A stretch of DNA of 64,000 bases from Paenisporosarcina sp050269735 (GCF_050269735.1 NZ_JBNNIX010000002.1:496001-560000); one strand, 5' to 3'; positions 1 to 8,344 are shown, numbered from the stretch's first letter. Notes: generated by a model not told the origin, from the sequence alone. Translations and numbers: made by a program.

Positions 1-928
1 GTAAGAATCCGATTTGCAATAAGTACGGTTCATACACGTCTTCGATTGTCGTCGATTCTTCACCAATACTAGCAGCGATGGTGTCGAGTCCAACTGGGCC
101 GCCACGAAAACGATCGATCATCCCCAAAATCAATTTATGGTCGATGTGATCCAGTCCCAATGCATCCACTTGCAACAATTCGAGTGCTTCTTGAGCGGTT
201 TCAAGCGAAATGGTACCATTTCCTCTGACTTGGGCAAAGTCGCGGACCCGCTTCAGCAGACGGTTAGCAATTCGTGGGGTTCCACGTGAACGGCTGGCAA
301 TCTCACCGGCAGAAGGATAGTCTATTTCCGCATCAAATAATTTCGCACTGCGGGAAACGATTTCAGTCAATGCCTGATTGTCATAATAATCCAGTCTCAA
401 CAGTACGCCGAATCGATCCCTTAACGGGGCTGATAAAGCGCCAGCTCTTGTCGTGGCACCGATTAACGTAAACGGCGGTAAATCGAGCCTTACAGAACGT
501 GCAGTTGGCCCTTTCCCAACGACAATATCCAGACAAAAATCTTCCATCGCCGGATATAAAACTTCTTCGATTGAGCGATTCAGACGATGGATTTCATCAA
601 TGAAAAGCACATCTCCTGGTTCTAGCGAGCTGACAATTGCCGCAAGGTCACCTGGTCTTTCAATTGCCGGTCCGCTCGTCATGCGAATATTAACGCTCAT
701 TTCATTCGCAATGACGGCAGCCAATGTGGTTTTACCAAGTCCTGGAGGTCCATACAGAAGGACATGATCCAAGCTCTCTTCACGCATTTTGGCCGCTTTT
801 ACAAAAATGTCTAAATTGTTCTTAACTTTATCTTGTCCAATGTACTGAGACAAATACTGCGGACGCAACGATTGTTCAAAACGTTCATCAAACTCTGAGA
901 CACCGCTCGAAATCACCCGTTCTTGCAT
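1..928 (-). CDS. ruvB: Holliday junction branch-migration helicase RuvB (3' end cut by window)
   Basis: RuvB is the hexameric AAA+ motor that drives Holliday-junction branch migration with RuvA during recombinational repair. About 309 residues are visible from the ATG at 928; the C-terminal end lies beyond position 1. The frame shows a Walker A motif (GPPGLGKT, residues about 60-67), a Walker B with DEIH (about 111-114), the IGATTRAG sensor-1 region and the C-terminal winged-helix segment with RFRGGPVGLDT. The start is supported by a strong AGGAGGTCAACGTC leader just upstream. It follows ruvA by 18 nt in the same direction, the usual ruvAB operon. Identity is essentially certain. Confidence 0.97.
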   Translation of the reverse strand, partial: MQERVISSGVSEFDERFEQSLRPQYLSQYIGQDKVKNNLDIFVKAAKMREESLDHVLLYGPPGLGKTTLAAVIANEMSVNIRMTSGPAIERPGDLAAIVSSLEPGDVLFIDEIHRLNRSIEEVLYPAMEDFCLDIVVGKGPTARSVRLDLPPFTLIGATTRAGALSAPLRDRFGVLLRLDYYDNQALTEIVSRSAKLFDAEIDYPSAGEIASRSRGTPRIANRLLKRVRDFAQVRGNGTISLETAQEALELLQVDALGLDHIDHKLILGMIDRFRGGPVGLDTIAASIGEESTTIEDVYEPYLLQIGFL

Positions 929-946
929 GACGTTGACCTCCTTTCA

Positions 947-1567
947 TCAGCTGAGTTTCAACAACAACTGCAATGCTTTTTTCATATAGCCTTCCGTATC
1001 CAATACTTCTGGCAATGCCTCTAATTGCGGACGCACTTTGGTTAATTCACGTTCTGAATAGCCGAGTGCCGCAAGGGCTAATAATGCTTCTTCAATTTCG
1101 TGTTTTCCTGACGTTTCCGGGAATAATTGAAGTTCATTTTCTGCGCTTGGCATGTCGAAATCGATCGATAAATCACCAAGTTTCCCTTTTAGATCCAAAA
1201 TCATTTGGCGTGCCGTTTTTTTTCCGACACCCGGAAATTTCACTAAAAATGATTCATCTTCACGTTCAATCGCCTGAACGACCTGTGATGGTTGTCCACT
1301 TGCCAGAATAGCCAATGCGCCTTTTGGACCGATGCCTGATACTTGAATCAGCTTGCGAAACAGTTCACGCTGATCAAGCGAAACGAATCCGAAAAGCAGT
1401 TGTGCATCTTCACGAACATGTAAGTGCGTAAATATTTGTTGCGGCTCTGATGATACACGGAACGCATAAGGATTAGGCGTGAAAATCTGCCACCCTATTG
1501 ACTGTTGTTCGAGAGTCATATATTCCGGTGTCACACGGGTAACCAAACCTTTTATGTAATCGTACAT
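947..1567 (-). CDS. ruvA: Holliday junction DNA-binding protein RuvA
   Basis: RuvA is the tetrameric Holliday-junction clamp that loads RuvB. The 206 residues match the family length. The N-terminal OB-fold begins MYDYIKGLVT; the central helix-hairpin-helix pair is visible in VSGIGPKGALAIL and FPGVGKKTARQMI; a flexible acidic linker (about residues 135-155) precedes the C-terminal RuvB-binding domain (EEALLALAALGYSERE). A GGAGAGAC Shine-Dalgarno lies just upstream of the ATG. bofC, which sits beside ruvA in B. subtilis, is not present here. Confidence 0.97.
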   Translation of the reverse strand: MYDYIKGLVTRVTPEYMTLEQQSIGWQIFTPNPYAFRVSSEPQQIFTHLHVREDAQLLFGFVSLDQRELFRKLIQVSGIGPKGALAILASGQPSQVVQAIEREDESFLVKFPGVGKKTARQMILDLKGKLGDLSIDFDMPSAENELQLFPETSGKHEIEEALLALAALGYSERELTKVRPQLEALPEVLDTEGYMKKALQLLLKLS

Positions 1568-1770
1568 TTAAAGTCTCTCCTCACATTCAACGTACTGATT
1601 ATAGCATATAAAACGGATGTTCGCAGGAAGAAACAGAGGAATCAAAAACGTTATTCCCTGCTTCTATTTAAGTTCTTTGCCCTGAATGGTTGAAAGAAAA
1701 TGTTTCAATCTAATTGTGGATGGGAAAAGAAGTTCAACATCTTAAAATACTAAACTTGGAGGCGTTAACG

Positions 1771-1956
1771 ATGGAGAAAAATAATAATACGTTCACACAT
1801 CAAAACAATCAGCAAAACAATCAAAACGAACAAGGTGAAATAAACGAATTGAACAGCAAAACATTGCAATACAACCAATTGCACAGTAACCATGATGAAG
1901 ATAAAAAAACGGAGGAAATCCAAGAGGAACAAGGCGCAGAATACGAAAAAGAATAA
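1771..1956 (+). CDS. Small Asn/Gln- and Glu-rich hypothetical protein (61 aa)
   Basis: I do not recognise a family. The start is the ATG at 1771, which has a good TTGGAGG ribosome-binding site; the frame is open further upstream but without one. The N-terminal half is almost all Asn, Gln, Thr and His, and the C-terminal half is acidic and lysine-rich (DEDKKTEEIQEEQ), so the chain is probably disordered, hydrophilic and heat-stable. It is one of few plus-strand genes, divergent from ruvA and convergent with the coat-kinase gene, sharing a bidirectional terminator. Composition and spore-gene neighbours make a small spore protein conceivable, but no small acid-soluble protein signature is visible. 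Confidence 0.6.
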   Translation: MEKNNNTFTHQNNQQNNQNEQGEINELNSKTLQYNQLHSNHDEDKKTEEIQEEQGAEYEKE

Positions 1957-1961
1957 AACAA

Positions 1962-2003
1962 AAACAGCACCCCTGATGACGTCATCAATGGTGCTGTTTT
2001 TTT
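1962..2003. terminator. Bidirectional rho-independent terminator
   Basis: A hairpin AACAGCACC...GGTGCTGTT encloses the near-palindromic loop TGATGACGTCATCA, with a T run on the plus strand and an A run (T run on minus) on the other side. It can stop both the small plus-strand gene and the convergent kinase-like gene. Confidence 0.85.
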
Positions 2004-2014
2004 GTGAAGTTCTC

Positions 2015-2863
2015 TTACGTCAAACGGTCACAATCTTCCCATAGCTGCGGCATCCGCTTCAATGCACTGTTTGTGAATTTTTTCAACTTCGGTAAGAATC
2101 CTTGTAGTTGAAGATCTGACAAAGTCGTCGCATACAGCCACTCGCGCATCAATTCATTCGGAAATAATAAATAGTTCCAATCGATATTGGCAAGAGAAGG
2201 ATGTTCATTAATAAGTGCATTTAAATCATAATCAAAGTGCGGTAATACCCGGTGAGACCATAGAATAAGTTCCACCTCAGCTGGTCCTATGCAGGCCAGA
2301 TCAAAATCAATGATGTACATCTGGTTTTTATGATCACGCACAAAATTATGATGAACAACATCTCCATGCAGCAGAGTTACGTTTTCACGTTTGATTGGCT
2401 TCAGCTGAGCTAAAGAATCTTTGGCAAGCTTCGTAATTCTCTGGGTTTTGGAAGAACCGAGTTTTTGTATCAGAAAGGGCTCAACTTGTTTCCATTTTTC
2501 CAAACGATGAGCCCACTTCCGATTCAAATCAATCTCTTGAAATAGACCGGACTTCTGCCAGGCTACCTGATTTCTAGTAGCGTGCAGTTGATGGAGCACT
2601 TCAATTGATTTTTTTCGATCCTCCGTTTGATTGAATTGAACTTTCTTACCACCTTCAATCCACGGCTGCTGAATTACGAATGCGTCTGGATATGGTTCGA
2701 TTGGAACCATGAAATCCGCACCCGCTTTTGTTAATTGTTCATGTATATATCGAATCTTGTCTGCATCTATTTCATATTCATATTTTTTTAATGAATACGC
2801 ATGAGGTCCAATTTGCCATTTCCACACATTTGGCTTTAATTGAACGTAATGCCCTTTTTCCAC
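2015..2863 (-). CDS. Spore-coat-associated kinase-like protein (CotS/YsxE/YutH type, APH fold)
   Basis: This 282-residue protein has the aminoglycoside/choline phosphotransferase fold. The catalytic loop LLHGDVVHHNF (about residue 190) carries the HGDxxxxN pattern and is followed by the metal-binding IIDFDLA (about 210). In spore formers this branch (CotS, YsxE, YutH) are coat proteins, although kinase activity is generally unproven. The start lies 3 nt after the safA stop, so the two are translationally coupled. In B. subtilis ysxE sits downstream of spoVID; here a kinase-like gene follows safA instead, while the spoVID-like gene near 40 kb has none. Catalytic residues look intact. A role in coat assembly is inferred from family and context. 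Confidence 0.8.
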   Translation of the reverse strand: MEKGHYVQLKPNVWKWQIGPHAYSLKKYEYEIDADKIRYIHEQLTKAGADFMVPIEPYPDAFVIQQPWIEGGKKVQFNQTEDRKKSIEVLHQLHATRNQVAWQKSGLFQEIDLNRKWAHRLEKWKQVEPFLIQKLGSSKTQRITKLAKDSLAQLKPIKRENVTLLHGDVVHHNFVRDHKNQMYIIDFDLACIGPAEVELILWSHRVLPHFDYDLNALINEHPSLANIDWNYLLFPNELMREWLYATTLSDLQLQGFLPKLKKFTNSALKRMPQLWEDCDRLT

Positions 2864-2866
2864 TCT

Positions 2867-3823
2867 TTAATAGTAGCGAACGGGATTCGGATAACCCCTA
2901 TGCCCTTGTGGAGCGGGCCACATATGACACGGCATGCAAGCCATGAATGGAGACATATGCTGAGGCATCATTTGTTGCGGCATCATCATGTTCTGAGGCA
3001 TCATTTGATTATTTTCCTGTGCACCTAGCATTTGATTCGGATATGGGTATTGCCCATATCCCGGCTGATGCCCAAAATTCTGTCTACCACAACCACATGG
3101 CTTAGGCATTCCGCATCCACATGGTGGTGGCGGCGGTGCCCCACAGCCACAAGGTGGCTGTGGATAGAACTGAGGTGGCAGTGGCGGTACTTCAAGTGAT
3201 GATTCAGTCAAGGAACTGGAATCTAGTAATTGCCAACCATGTGCCTCAGGAACTTCCGATGCCTTTGGTACTGGAACCGGTGCTGGCATTGGCATCGCTT
3301 TTGGAGGCGGTACTGGTGCTGGCATCGCTTTAGGAGGTGGCACTGGTGCAGGCGCTGGTGCTGCTTGCGGTGGTAAATGCACTTGCAGATGAACATCCAT
3401 ATCAGGTACTGGAATCCATCCGTATGGAATGCCCATATATGGAGGCATCATTTGATTCGTTAAATGTTGATTGATTGGTTGATTGATTGGTTGTGGCATT
3501 GGCTGCGGTTGTGGCATCGGAAGAGGTGCTGGTTTCATGGTAGGTTTTTGAATAGGTGGTGCTGGTTGAGGAATCGCTTTCGGAGCAGGCTCCTTCGTGT
3601 ATTCCTCCTTCATTTTCTTAACAGGTCGATTATTGTTGTACGGATGCTCCATCATTTCCTGTGTTTTTGCCGTCTTCGTTGGCACGAAAATCTTCATGCC
3701 GGGGACGATATAATCAGGATTTGCCAAATGCGCGTTCAAACGTTTCACTTCATCAAAAGATACACCATATTGCTTTGCAATTTTCCACAGTGTATCTCCT
3801 TTTTGCACAACATGTACGTGCAA
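2867..3823 (-). CDS. safA: Spore coat/exosporium assembly morphogen SafA (LysM protein)
   Basis: SafA recruits inner-coat proteins to the forespore and binds cortex through its N-terminal LysM domain. I choose the TTG at 3823: the protein then begins with HVHVVQKGDTLW, like family members, and AAAGGGGG sits 7 nt upstream; the ATG at 3841 would place that site inside the gene. The LysM covers residues about 2-47. The rest is low complexity: Pro/Met/Gln-rich stretches, repeats of PVPPPKAMP, three CGCG clusters (about residues 230-255), a Met/Gln tract and a terminal Cys pair (CMPC). The cysteines suggest cross-linking in the coat. It is divergent from niaR and coupled to the kinase-like gene. 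Confidence 0.88.
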   Translation of the reverse strand: MHVHVVQKGDTLWKIAKQYGVSFDEVKRLNAHLANPDYIVPGMKIFVPTKTAKTQEMMEHPYNNNRPVKKMKEEYTKEPAPKAIPQPAPPIQKPTMKPAPLPMPQPQPMPQPINQPINQHLTNQMMPPYMGIPYGWIPVPDMDVHLQVHLPPQAAPAPAPVPPPKAMPAPVPPPKAMPMPAPVPVPKASEVPEAHGWQLLDSSSLTESSLEVPPLPPQFYPQPPCGCGAPPPPPCGCGMPKPCGCGRQNFGHQPGYGQYPYPNQMLGAQENNQMMPQNMMMPQQMMPQHMSPFMACMPCHMWPAPQGHRGYPNPVRYY

Positions 3824-3945
3824 AATAATTCCCCCTTTCATCTATGTATCCTATGAATCACATTTTGATTTGGTCACATTATTGCTGTACATGATAAACT
3901 ATGAGTACACGTGCTATAGATATGCATGAAAAGGACGGGATCGCG

Positions 3946-4479
3946 TTGAAGAAATTATTAGGAGAAGAACGACGTCATCAATTATTGGACTTGCTAAAAG
4001 CAGCTTCTGAGCCAATCAAAGGCACCGAATTAGCAAAACAGGCAGGGGTCAGCCGCCAAGTGATCGTTGGGGACATGACTTTATTAAAAGCACGGAATGA
4101 ACCGATTTTGGCAACGAGTCAAGGATACGTATATATGAAGAATTCAAGTGAAAACCATGCGTCTGAACGCCAAATCGCCTGCGTCCATTCACCTGCGGAT
4201 GCGCAGGATGAATTGTACACATTGGTTGATGCGGGTGTTACAGTCAAAAATGTCACAGTCGAACACTCTGTTTACGGAGAAATTACTGCCTCCATCATGG
4301 TTTCGAACCGACACGAAGTCGATTTATTTTTGGCACGCGTAAAAGAAACTGGCGCAAGTTATTTATCTGAATTGACGGACGGGATTCATTTACATTTGAT
4401 AGCTGCCTCTTCTGACGAATTTTTGGAAGCTGCTGTTGAAGGAATGCGGAGTAAGGGCTATTTGGCGGATGAAGGTTGA
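3946..4479 (+). CDS. niaR: Niacin-responsive transcriptional repressor NiaR (YrxA)
   Basis: NiaR represses NAD synthesis and niacin uptake genes when nicotinic acid is plentiful. An N-terminal winged helix (GTELAKQAGVSRQVIVGDMTLL) is followed by the 3H effector and metal-binding domain, with conserved histidines in VEHSVYGE, TDGIHLHL and CVHSPADA. The TTG at 3946 has an AAGGACGG site and gives the usual compact N-terminus (about 177 aa); an upstream ATG at 3901 (192 aa) lacks a convincing site. The nad genes normally next to it are missing, so its targets must lie elsewhere. It converges with pheA across a repeat array and a shared terminator. Confidence 0.9.
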   Translation: MKKLLGEERRHQLLDLLKAASEPIKGTELAKQAGVSRQVIVGDMTLLKARNEPILATSQGYVYMKNSSENHASERQIACVHSPADAQDELYTLVDAGVTVKNVTVEHSVYGEITASIMVSNRHEVDLFLARVKETGASYLSELTDGIHLHLIAASSDEFLEAAVEGMRSKGYLADEG

Positions 4480-4504
4480 CATTAATTAGGTGGAAATCGG
4501 TTAT

Positions 4505-4600
4505 TTGCTCCCAAATCGTTAAAGTTGCTCCCAAATTCGAAAAGTTGCTCCAAAACCAGTGAAAGTTGATCCCATTTTCGAAAAGTTGCTCCAAAACTCA
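4505..4600. repeat. Intergenic array A: five TTGCTCC units at 20-21 nt pitch
   Basis: Cores TTGCTCC(C/A)AAA begin at 4505, 4525, 4545, 4566 (TTGATCC) and 4586, a pitch of 20, 20, 21, 20. The bases between are mostly variable, ending in AAAG or GAAAG before the next core. The array fills the gap between the niaR stop and the niaR/pheA terminator. It is the reverse complement of the core in the array at about 10.35 kb. It has no credible coding potential. Confidence 0.85.
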
Positions 4601-4611
4601 TCTGCTACGTT

Positions 4612-4653
4612 AAAAAAAGGAATGACTGCGTGATCCGCGGTCATTCCTTTTTG
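4612..4653. terminator. Bidirectional terminator between niaR and pheA
   Basis: Hairpin GGAATGACtGCG / CGCgGTCATTCC is flanked by an A run on the left and a T run on the right, so it can act on both convergent transcripts. Confidence 0.85.
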
Positions 4654-5513
4654 TATGTAAAATAAGTACCAAGAGATTTCACTTCGCACCCTAAAGCACG
4701 CAGTTCTTCTTTTGCACCTTGCATCATGACGGATTGTTCATCATCGAGAACATCCATGATAAAGAAGTAGTTGCCAAGTCCTGTTTTTAAAGGGCGAGAC
4801 TCAATTTTGCTTAAATTCAACTGTCGCCATGAAAATACTGACAAGACTTGATGCAGCGCACCTGATCTATCGTCTACAGGCAATTTAATCATGAGTGTTG
4901 TTTTTGGCGAGTTGTCATGACCTTTTTTATCAAGTTTGATGTTGTTTTTTTGAAGAACAAAAAACCGTGTATGATTGAAATGAAGATCATGAATATTCGG
5001 TTCCACTATGGTCAATCCATATTTCTTGGCAGCAAACTCATTGCCGATTGCCGCAATTGTACGCTCTGGATTTTCAGCTACATATTTCGCTGCGGCTGCA
5101 GTGGATGTCGTCTGTTCCAAAGGTACTCCACGGAATCGATAATACAAATATTTATGGCACTGTGCCAGGGCATGTGGATGTGAATAAACCATTTCGATAT
5201 CATGTCCATTCCCCACTTGCGCCGGATGCACCATAAAATGTTGTTCGATCGGGGACAAAATTTCTGCCGAAACATGCAATTCCACATCGTGAAACAAATA
5301 ATCAATTGTTAAAGGTACCGAGCCTTCGAGTGCATTTTCCAGTGGCACTACGGCAAATTCAACTTCCCCATTTGCCACTGCCTCAATGCATTCCGGGATG
5401 GTCGCGTAAGGCATAAGCCATTCCCCTGCAAAGACAGTTCCTGCCGCTAGATGTGTAAACGATGCTTCTGGCCCCAAATAGGCCACACGAGATTCCCAAT
5501 CTTTGATTACCAT
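4641..5513 (-). CDS. pheA: Prephenate dehydratase
   Basis: It converts prephenate to phenylpyruvate, the committed step to phenylalanine. The start is the ATG at 5513, preceded by AAGGAGT at good spacing; a GTG three codons upstream would overlap that site. The length is then 290 aa. Catalytic domain motifs: VAYLGPEASFTH, then LENALEGSV and TTSTAAAAKYVAE (the substrate-binding TTST). The C-terminal ACT domain (about residues 205-285) contains GALHQVLSVF and the ESRPLKTGLGNYFF Phe-binding signature, so feedback inhibition by Phe is expected. It follows pheB by 12 nt in an obg-pheB-pheA order. Confidence 0.97.
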   Translation of the reverse strand: MVIKDWESRVAYLGPEASFTHLAAGTVFAGEWLMPYATIPECIEAVANGEVEFAVVPLENALEGSVPLTIDYLFHDVELHVSAEILSPIEQHFMVHPAQVGNGHDIEMVYSHPHALAQCHKYLYYRFRGVPLEQTTSTAAAAKYVAENPERTIAAIGNEFAAKKYGLTIVEPNIHDLHFNHTRFFVLQKNNIKLDKKGHDNSPKTTLMIKLPVDDRSGALHQVLSVFSWRQLNLSKIESRPLKTGLGNYFFIMDVLDDEQSVMMQGAKEELRALGCEVKSLGTYFTYKKE

Positions 5514-5525
5514 GCAAGACACTCC

Positions 5526-5981
5526 TTAAGATGCGCCGGAACTGATGACTTCTGCTGATTCCACAAAGTCCAGTCGTTTCAGTTGTTGAATAAAATCATC
5601 CAATTGCATATTCATTGCGGTTACATCAAGCGACAACGTCACATTGGCACGACCTTGAATCGGAATTGTCTGATGGATCGTCAACACATTACACTGTGCT
5701 TCAGCTACTGTATTTAATAGCGTGGCAAGCGTTCCTTTGCGATCTTCCAGTTGTAAAAACACTGTTAAAATACGTTCACGAACAATGGAGTGGAAAGGAA
5801 AGACGGCATCCCGATATTTATAAAATGCGCTCCGTGATAAGTCGACTTTTTTTACCGCGTCCCAAATCGAAGCGACTTCTCCACTTTGCAATAACTGCTT
5901 GGCATCAAGTGTTTTTTGCATCGCTTCCGTCAACACATCTTCACGCACTAAATAATATCGTTGTTCAGATACGTCTTTCAT
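5526..5981 (-). CDS. pheB: ACT-domain protein PheB
   Basis: This 151-residue protein has an N-terminal helix-turn-helix-like segment (VASIWDAVKKVDLSRSAFYKY, residues about 38-58) and a C-terminal ACT domain (about 72-148) with the pattern LATLLNTVAEAQCNVLTIHQTI. The family is annotated as PheB and is linked to pheA and obg in Bacilli, probably an amino-acid-sensing regulator; its exact function is not established. It sits 17 nt after obg and 12 nt before pheA. The 'chorismate mutase' label sometimes used for this family is not supported by visible catalytic motifs. Confidence 0.9.
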   Translation of the reverse strand: MKDVSEQRYYLVREDVLTEAMQKTLDAKQLLQSGEVASIWDAVKKVDLSRSAFYKYRDAVFPFHSIVRERILTVFLQLEDRKGTLATLLNTVAEAQCNVLTIHQTIPIQGRANVTLSLDVTAMNMQLDDFIQQLKRLDFVESAEVISSGAS

Positions 5982-5998
5982 ATGTCCATCCTCACTTT

Positions 5999-7288
5999 CT
6001 ATTCGATGAATTCAAATTCGAACTCAAGAAGTCTTACTGTATCGCCATTTTCCGCACCACGTTCACGCAATGCTTCATCAACACCCATACCACGAAGTTG
6101 ACGAGCGAAACGACGAATTGAGTCTTCACGAGAGAAGTCGGTTATCTTGAATAAGCGTTCGATTGATGAACCACTTAAAACATAAGCGCCATCATCATCA
6201 CGTGAAATCTCGAAACCATCACGTTCAGATTGGTGTTTGTATAGAACCGTTTTGTCTGATTCTTCTGCTGCCATTTCATGAATCAAGAATTCTTCTGTCA
6301 CTTCCAATAAATCAGCTACAGCGAATAATAGTTCATTCAAGCCTTTACGTGAAAGTGCTGAAATTGGGAAGATCTTCACATCTTCCGGTAATTTCTTACG
6401 GAATTCTGCCAAGTTTTCTTCTGCATCAGGCATGTCCATTTTGTTCGCTACAATCAATTGTGGACGTTCTGTCAAACGTAAGTTGTATTGACGAAGCTCT
6501 TCATTGATCGTTATATAGTCATCATAAGGATCGCGTCCTTCAATACCTGACATATCAATAACATGTACGATTACGCGTGTACGTTCGATATGACGAAGGA
6601 ATTGATGACCAAGACCTACACCTTGGCTTGCGCCTTCAATAAGACCTGGCAAATCGGCCATTGCAAAGCTACGGCCATCCGTTGTTTCAACCATTCCAAG
6701 ATTCGGAACGATTGTTGTAAAATGATAAGCTGCAATTTTTGGTTTCGCTGCTGATACGACAGATAGCAAAGTAGATTTTCCAACACTCGGGAATCCAACC
6801 AAACCTACGTCAGCCAAAACTTTAAGCTCTAAAACCACTTCAATTTCTTGTCCTGGTTCACCTTTTTCAGAAATCTCTGGTGCCGGATTTTGAGGTGTTG
6901 CAAAGCGGATGTTTCCGCGTCCTCCACGTCCACCTTTTGCAATAACCGCTCTTTGACCATGCTCAACTAAATCAGCTAATACTGGTCCGCCTTCTTCAGC
7001 CATTACGACTGTGCCCGGTGGAACTTTAACGATTAAATCGCCCGCTCCGCGTCCGTGCATTCCTTTACTTTGTCCGTGATCGCCACGGTCTGCTTTGAAA
7101 TGACGTTTGTAACGGAAATCCATTAACGTACGCAATCCTTCTTCCACTTCAAAGATTACATTCCCTCCACGGCCGCCATCGCCACCTGCAGGACCACCAT
7201 CGGGTACATACTTCTCACGACGGAACGCGACCATACCATCGCCGCCATCTCCGCCTTTAATGAATATCTTTACGTGATCGACAAACAT
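5999..7288 (-). CDS. obg: Obg family GTPase (ribosome assembly, stress and sporulation checkpoint)
   Basis: This essential GTPase participates in 50S assembly, ppGpp and general-stress signalling and entry to sporulation. Its 429 aa give the full three-domain form: glycine-rich Obg fold (1-158, GGDGGDGMVAFRR, AGGDGGRGGN), G domain (about 160-330; G1 GFPSVGKST, switch I HFTTIVPN, G3 DLPGLIEGA, G4 NKMD, G5 SALS) and the C-terminal OCT domain found in Firmicutes. It directly follows spo0B (3-nt gap), matching B. subtilis spo0B-obg. A GGAGGGATAGTCA site precedes the ATG. Confidence 0.98.
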   Translation of the reverse strand: MFVDHVKIFIKGGDGGDGMVAFRREKYVPDGGPAGGDGGRGGNVIFEVEEGLRTLMDFRYKRHFKADRGDHGQSKGMHGRGAGDLIVKVPPGTVVMAEEGGPVLADLVEHGQRAVIAKGGRGGRGNIRFATPQNPAPEISEKGEPGQEIEVVLELKVLADVGLVGFPSVGKSTLLSVVSAAKPKIAAYHFTTIVPNLGMVETTDGRSFAMADLPGLIEGASQGVGLGHQFLRHIERTRVIVHVIDMSGIEGRDPYDDYITINEELRQYNLRLTERPQLIVANKMDMPDAEENLAEFRKKLPEDVKIFPISALSRKGLNELLFAVADLLEVTEEFLIHEMAAEESDKTVLYKHQSERDGFEISRDDDGAYVLSGSSIERLFKITDFSREDSIRRFARQLRGMGVDEALRERGAENGDTVRLLEFEFEFIE

Positions 7289-7291
7289 TGA

Positions 7292-7822
7292 CTATCCCTC
7301 CTTGCTTTCTTCTATATGAAAACGCCAGTTCTTGGTCGTTTTGCATTCATGGGTCAGTGAAACTTGTGGTACTTTCGAAAGTTCTTTCTGAATAGGATGC
7401 CATTTACCGCTCGCATCAAACGTCAGTTTAAATGTGGTCGGGTTACACACAATATGAATGTGCAAAAGCTGTTCTGTAAACGGATCTAACTGTCGATGTA
7501 ACAGGTTCGTTGCTTCTTCGAGTACATGTTGGATTTGTTCATCAAACAATGTATCGCATTTGGAATCAATAGTGTTTGTAATACTCACTTGAAATCCAGG
7601 AAAACGCCAATTGGCCGTTTGTAGCCATTCAGTTGTGAATGGTAAATTCAACTTAGAAAGTTCATAAAAAGCTTTAACTTCTGTCGTGTAGTGATCTATT
7701 GCCGCCTTCGCGTCTTCCAGTCGTGCAAGATCAATATTCATTTTGATCAGTTGCAACTGATTCAAAAAATCATGGCGTGCGAATCGCAATGCCTCATTTA
7801 CTGAAAACGGTTTTCCGGTCAT
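7292..7822 (-). CDS. spo0B: Sporulation phosphorelay phosphotransferase Spo0B
   Basis: Spo0B passes phosphate from Spo0F to Spo0A. The phosphorylated His is His17 in RFARHDFLNQLQLIK, within the N-terminal helical hairpin; the C-terminal half is the degenerate kinase-like domain that lacks ATP-binding boxes. At 176 aa it is a little shorter than B. subtilis Spo0B (192 aa), mainly at the N-terminus. Position just upstream of obg is diagnostic. A complete phosphorelay also needs Spo0F, Spo0A and a kinase; a candidate kinase lies at 55.6-56.8 kb. Confidence 0.92.
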   Translation of the reverse strand: MTGKPFSVNEALRFARHDFLNQLQLIKMNIDLARLEDAKAAIDHYTTEVKAFYELSKLNLPFTTEWLQTANWRFPGFQVSITNTIDSKCDTLFDEQIQHVLEEATNLLHRQLDPFTEQLLHIHIVCNPTTFKLTFDASGKWHPIQKELSKVPQVSLTHECKTTKNWRFHIEESKEG

Positions 7823-7990
7823 ACGTCACACACTCTCCATTATGCTAGTCTCATTTCCTAAGTATACCAAGAAATGAAGTGATTTTGTTGCATTTAAGTT
7901 AAGCGTAATACGCTTGAAATCAATCCGTTGTAGTTTTCAACATTTAAGAGGCAACATATTTGATTGAATACGCTTTTTGTACAGTTTTTT

Positions 7991-8024
7991 GAGAAAAAGA
8001 AAAAGGACTGCAGTTATGCAGTCC
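7991..8024 (-). terminator. Terminator of the rplU-prp-rpmA operon
   Basis: Perfect hairpin GGACTGCA-4 nt-TGCAGTCC (8005-8024) followed on the minus strand by TTTTTCTTTTT, 15 nt after the rpmA stop. spo0B therefore probably has its own promoter in 7823-7990. Confidence 0.85.
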
Positions 8025-8038
8025 TTTGGCTGTTTGAA

Positions 8039-8332
8039 TTAAGCTTCTTGAGCTACAGGATATACACTAACTTTTTTCTTGTCGCGGCCATAACGCTCGA
8101 AGCGTACGATTCCGTCAACTTTCGCAAAAAGTGTGTCATCTCCACCACGGCCTACGTTTTCACCTGGATAAATTTTAGTACCGCGTTGACGGTATAAAAT
8201 TGAACCACCTGAAACCATTTGACCATCAGCACGTTTAGCGCCAAGGCGTTTTGATTGTGAGTCACGTCCGTTACGAGTCGAACCTACTCCTTTTTTCGAT
8301 GCGAAAAACTGAAGATCTAATCTTAACATCAT
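8039..8332 (-). CDS. rpmA: 50S ribosomal protein L27 (pro-form with cleavable N-terminus)
   Basis: L27 reaches the peptidyl-transferase centre with its N-terminus. In Firmicutes it is made with an extension that the Prp protease removes. The motif LRLDLQFF-ASKKG is present, with cleavage expected after FF. The body (GSTRNGRDSQSKRLGAKRADG, then PGENVGRGGDDTLFAKVDG) is typical. The start is one of two adjacent ATGs (8332 or 8329) behind AGGGGGTG; a GTG at 8341 is part of that site. The prp gene is immediately upstream in the same operon. Confidence 0.97.
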   Translation of the reverse strand: MMLRLDLQFFASKKGVGSTRNGRDSQSKRLGAKRADGQMVSGGSILYRQRGTKIYPGENVGRGGDDTLFAKVDGIVRFERYGRDKKKVSVYPVAQEA

Positions 8333-8344
8333 TTGTTTCACCCC

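Noticed and set aside
274..767. Plus-strand frames opposite ruvB
   Set aside because: The minus strand encodes an unmistakable RuvB with all AAA+ motifs through this interval.
4505..4600. Possible CRISPR array
   Set aside because: Units are 20-21 nt in total with only about 9-13 variable bases, far too short for spacers; there are no cas genes anywhere in the window. The same applies to the other arrays.
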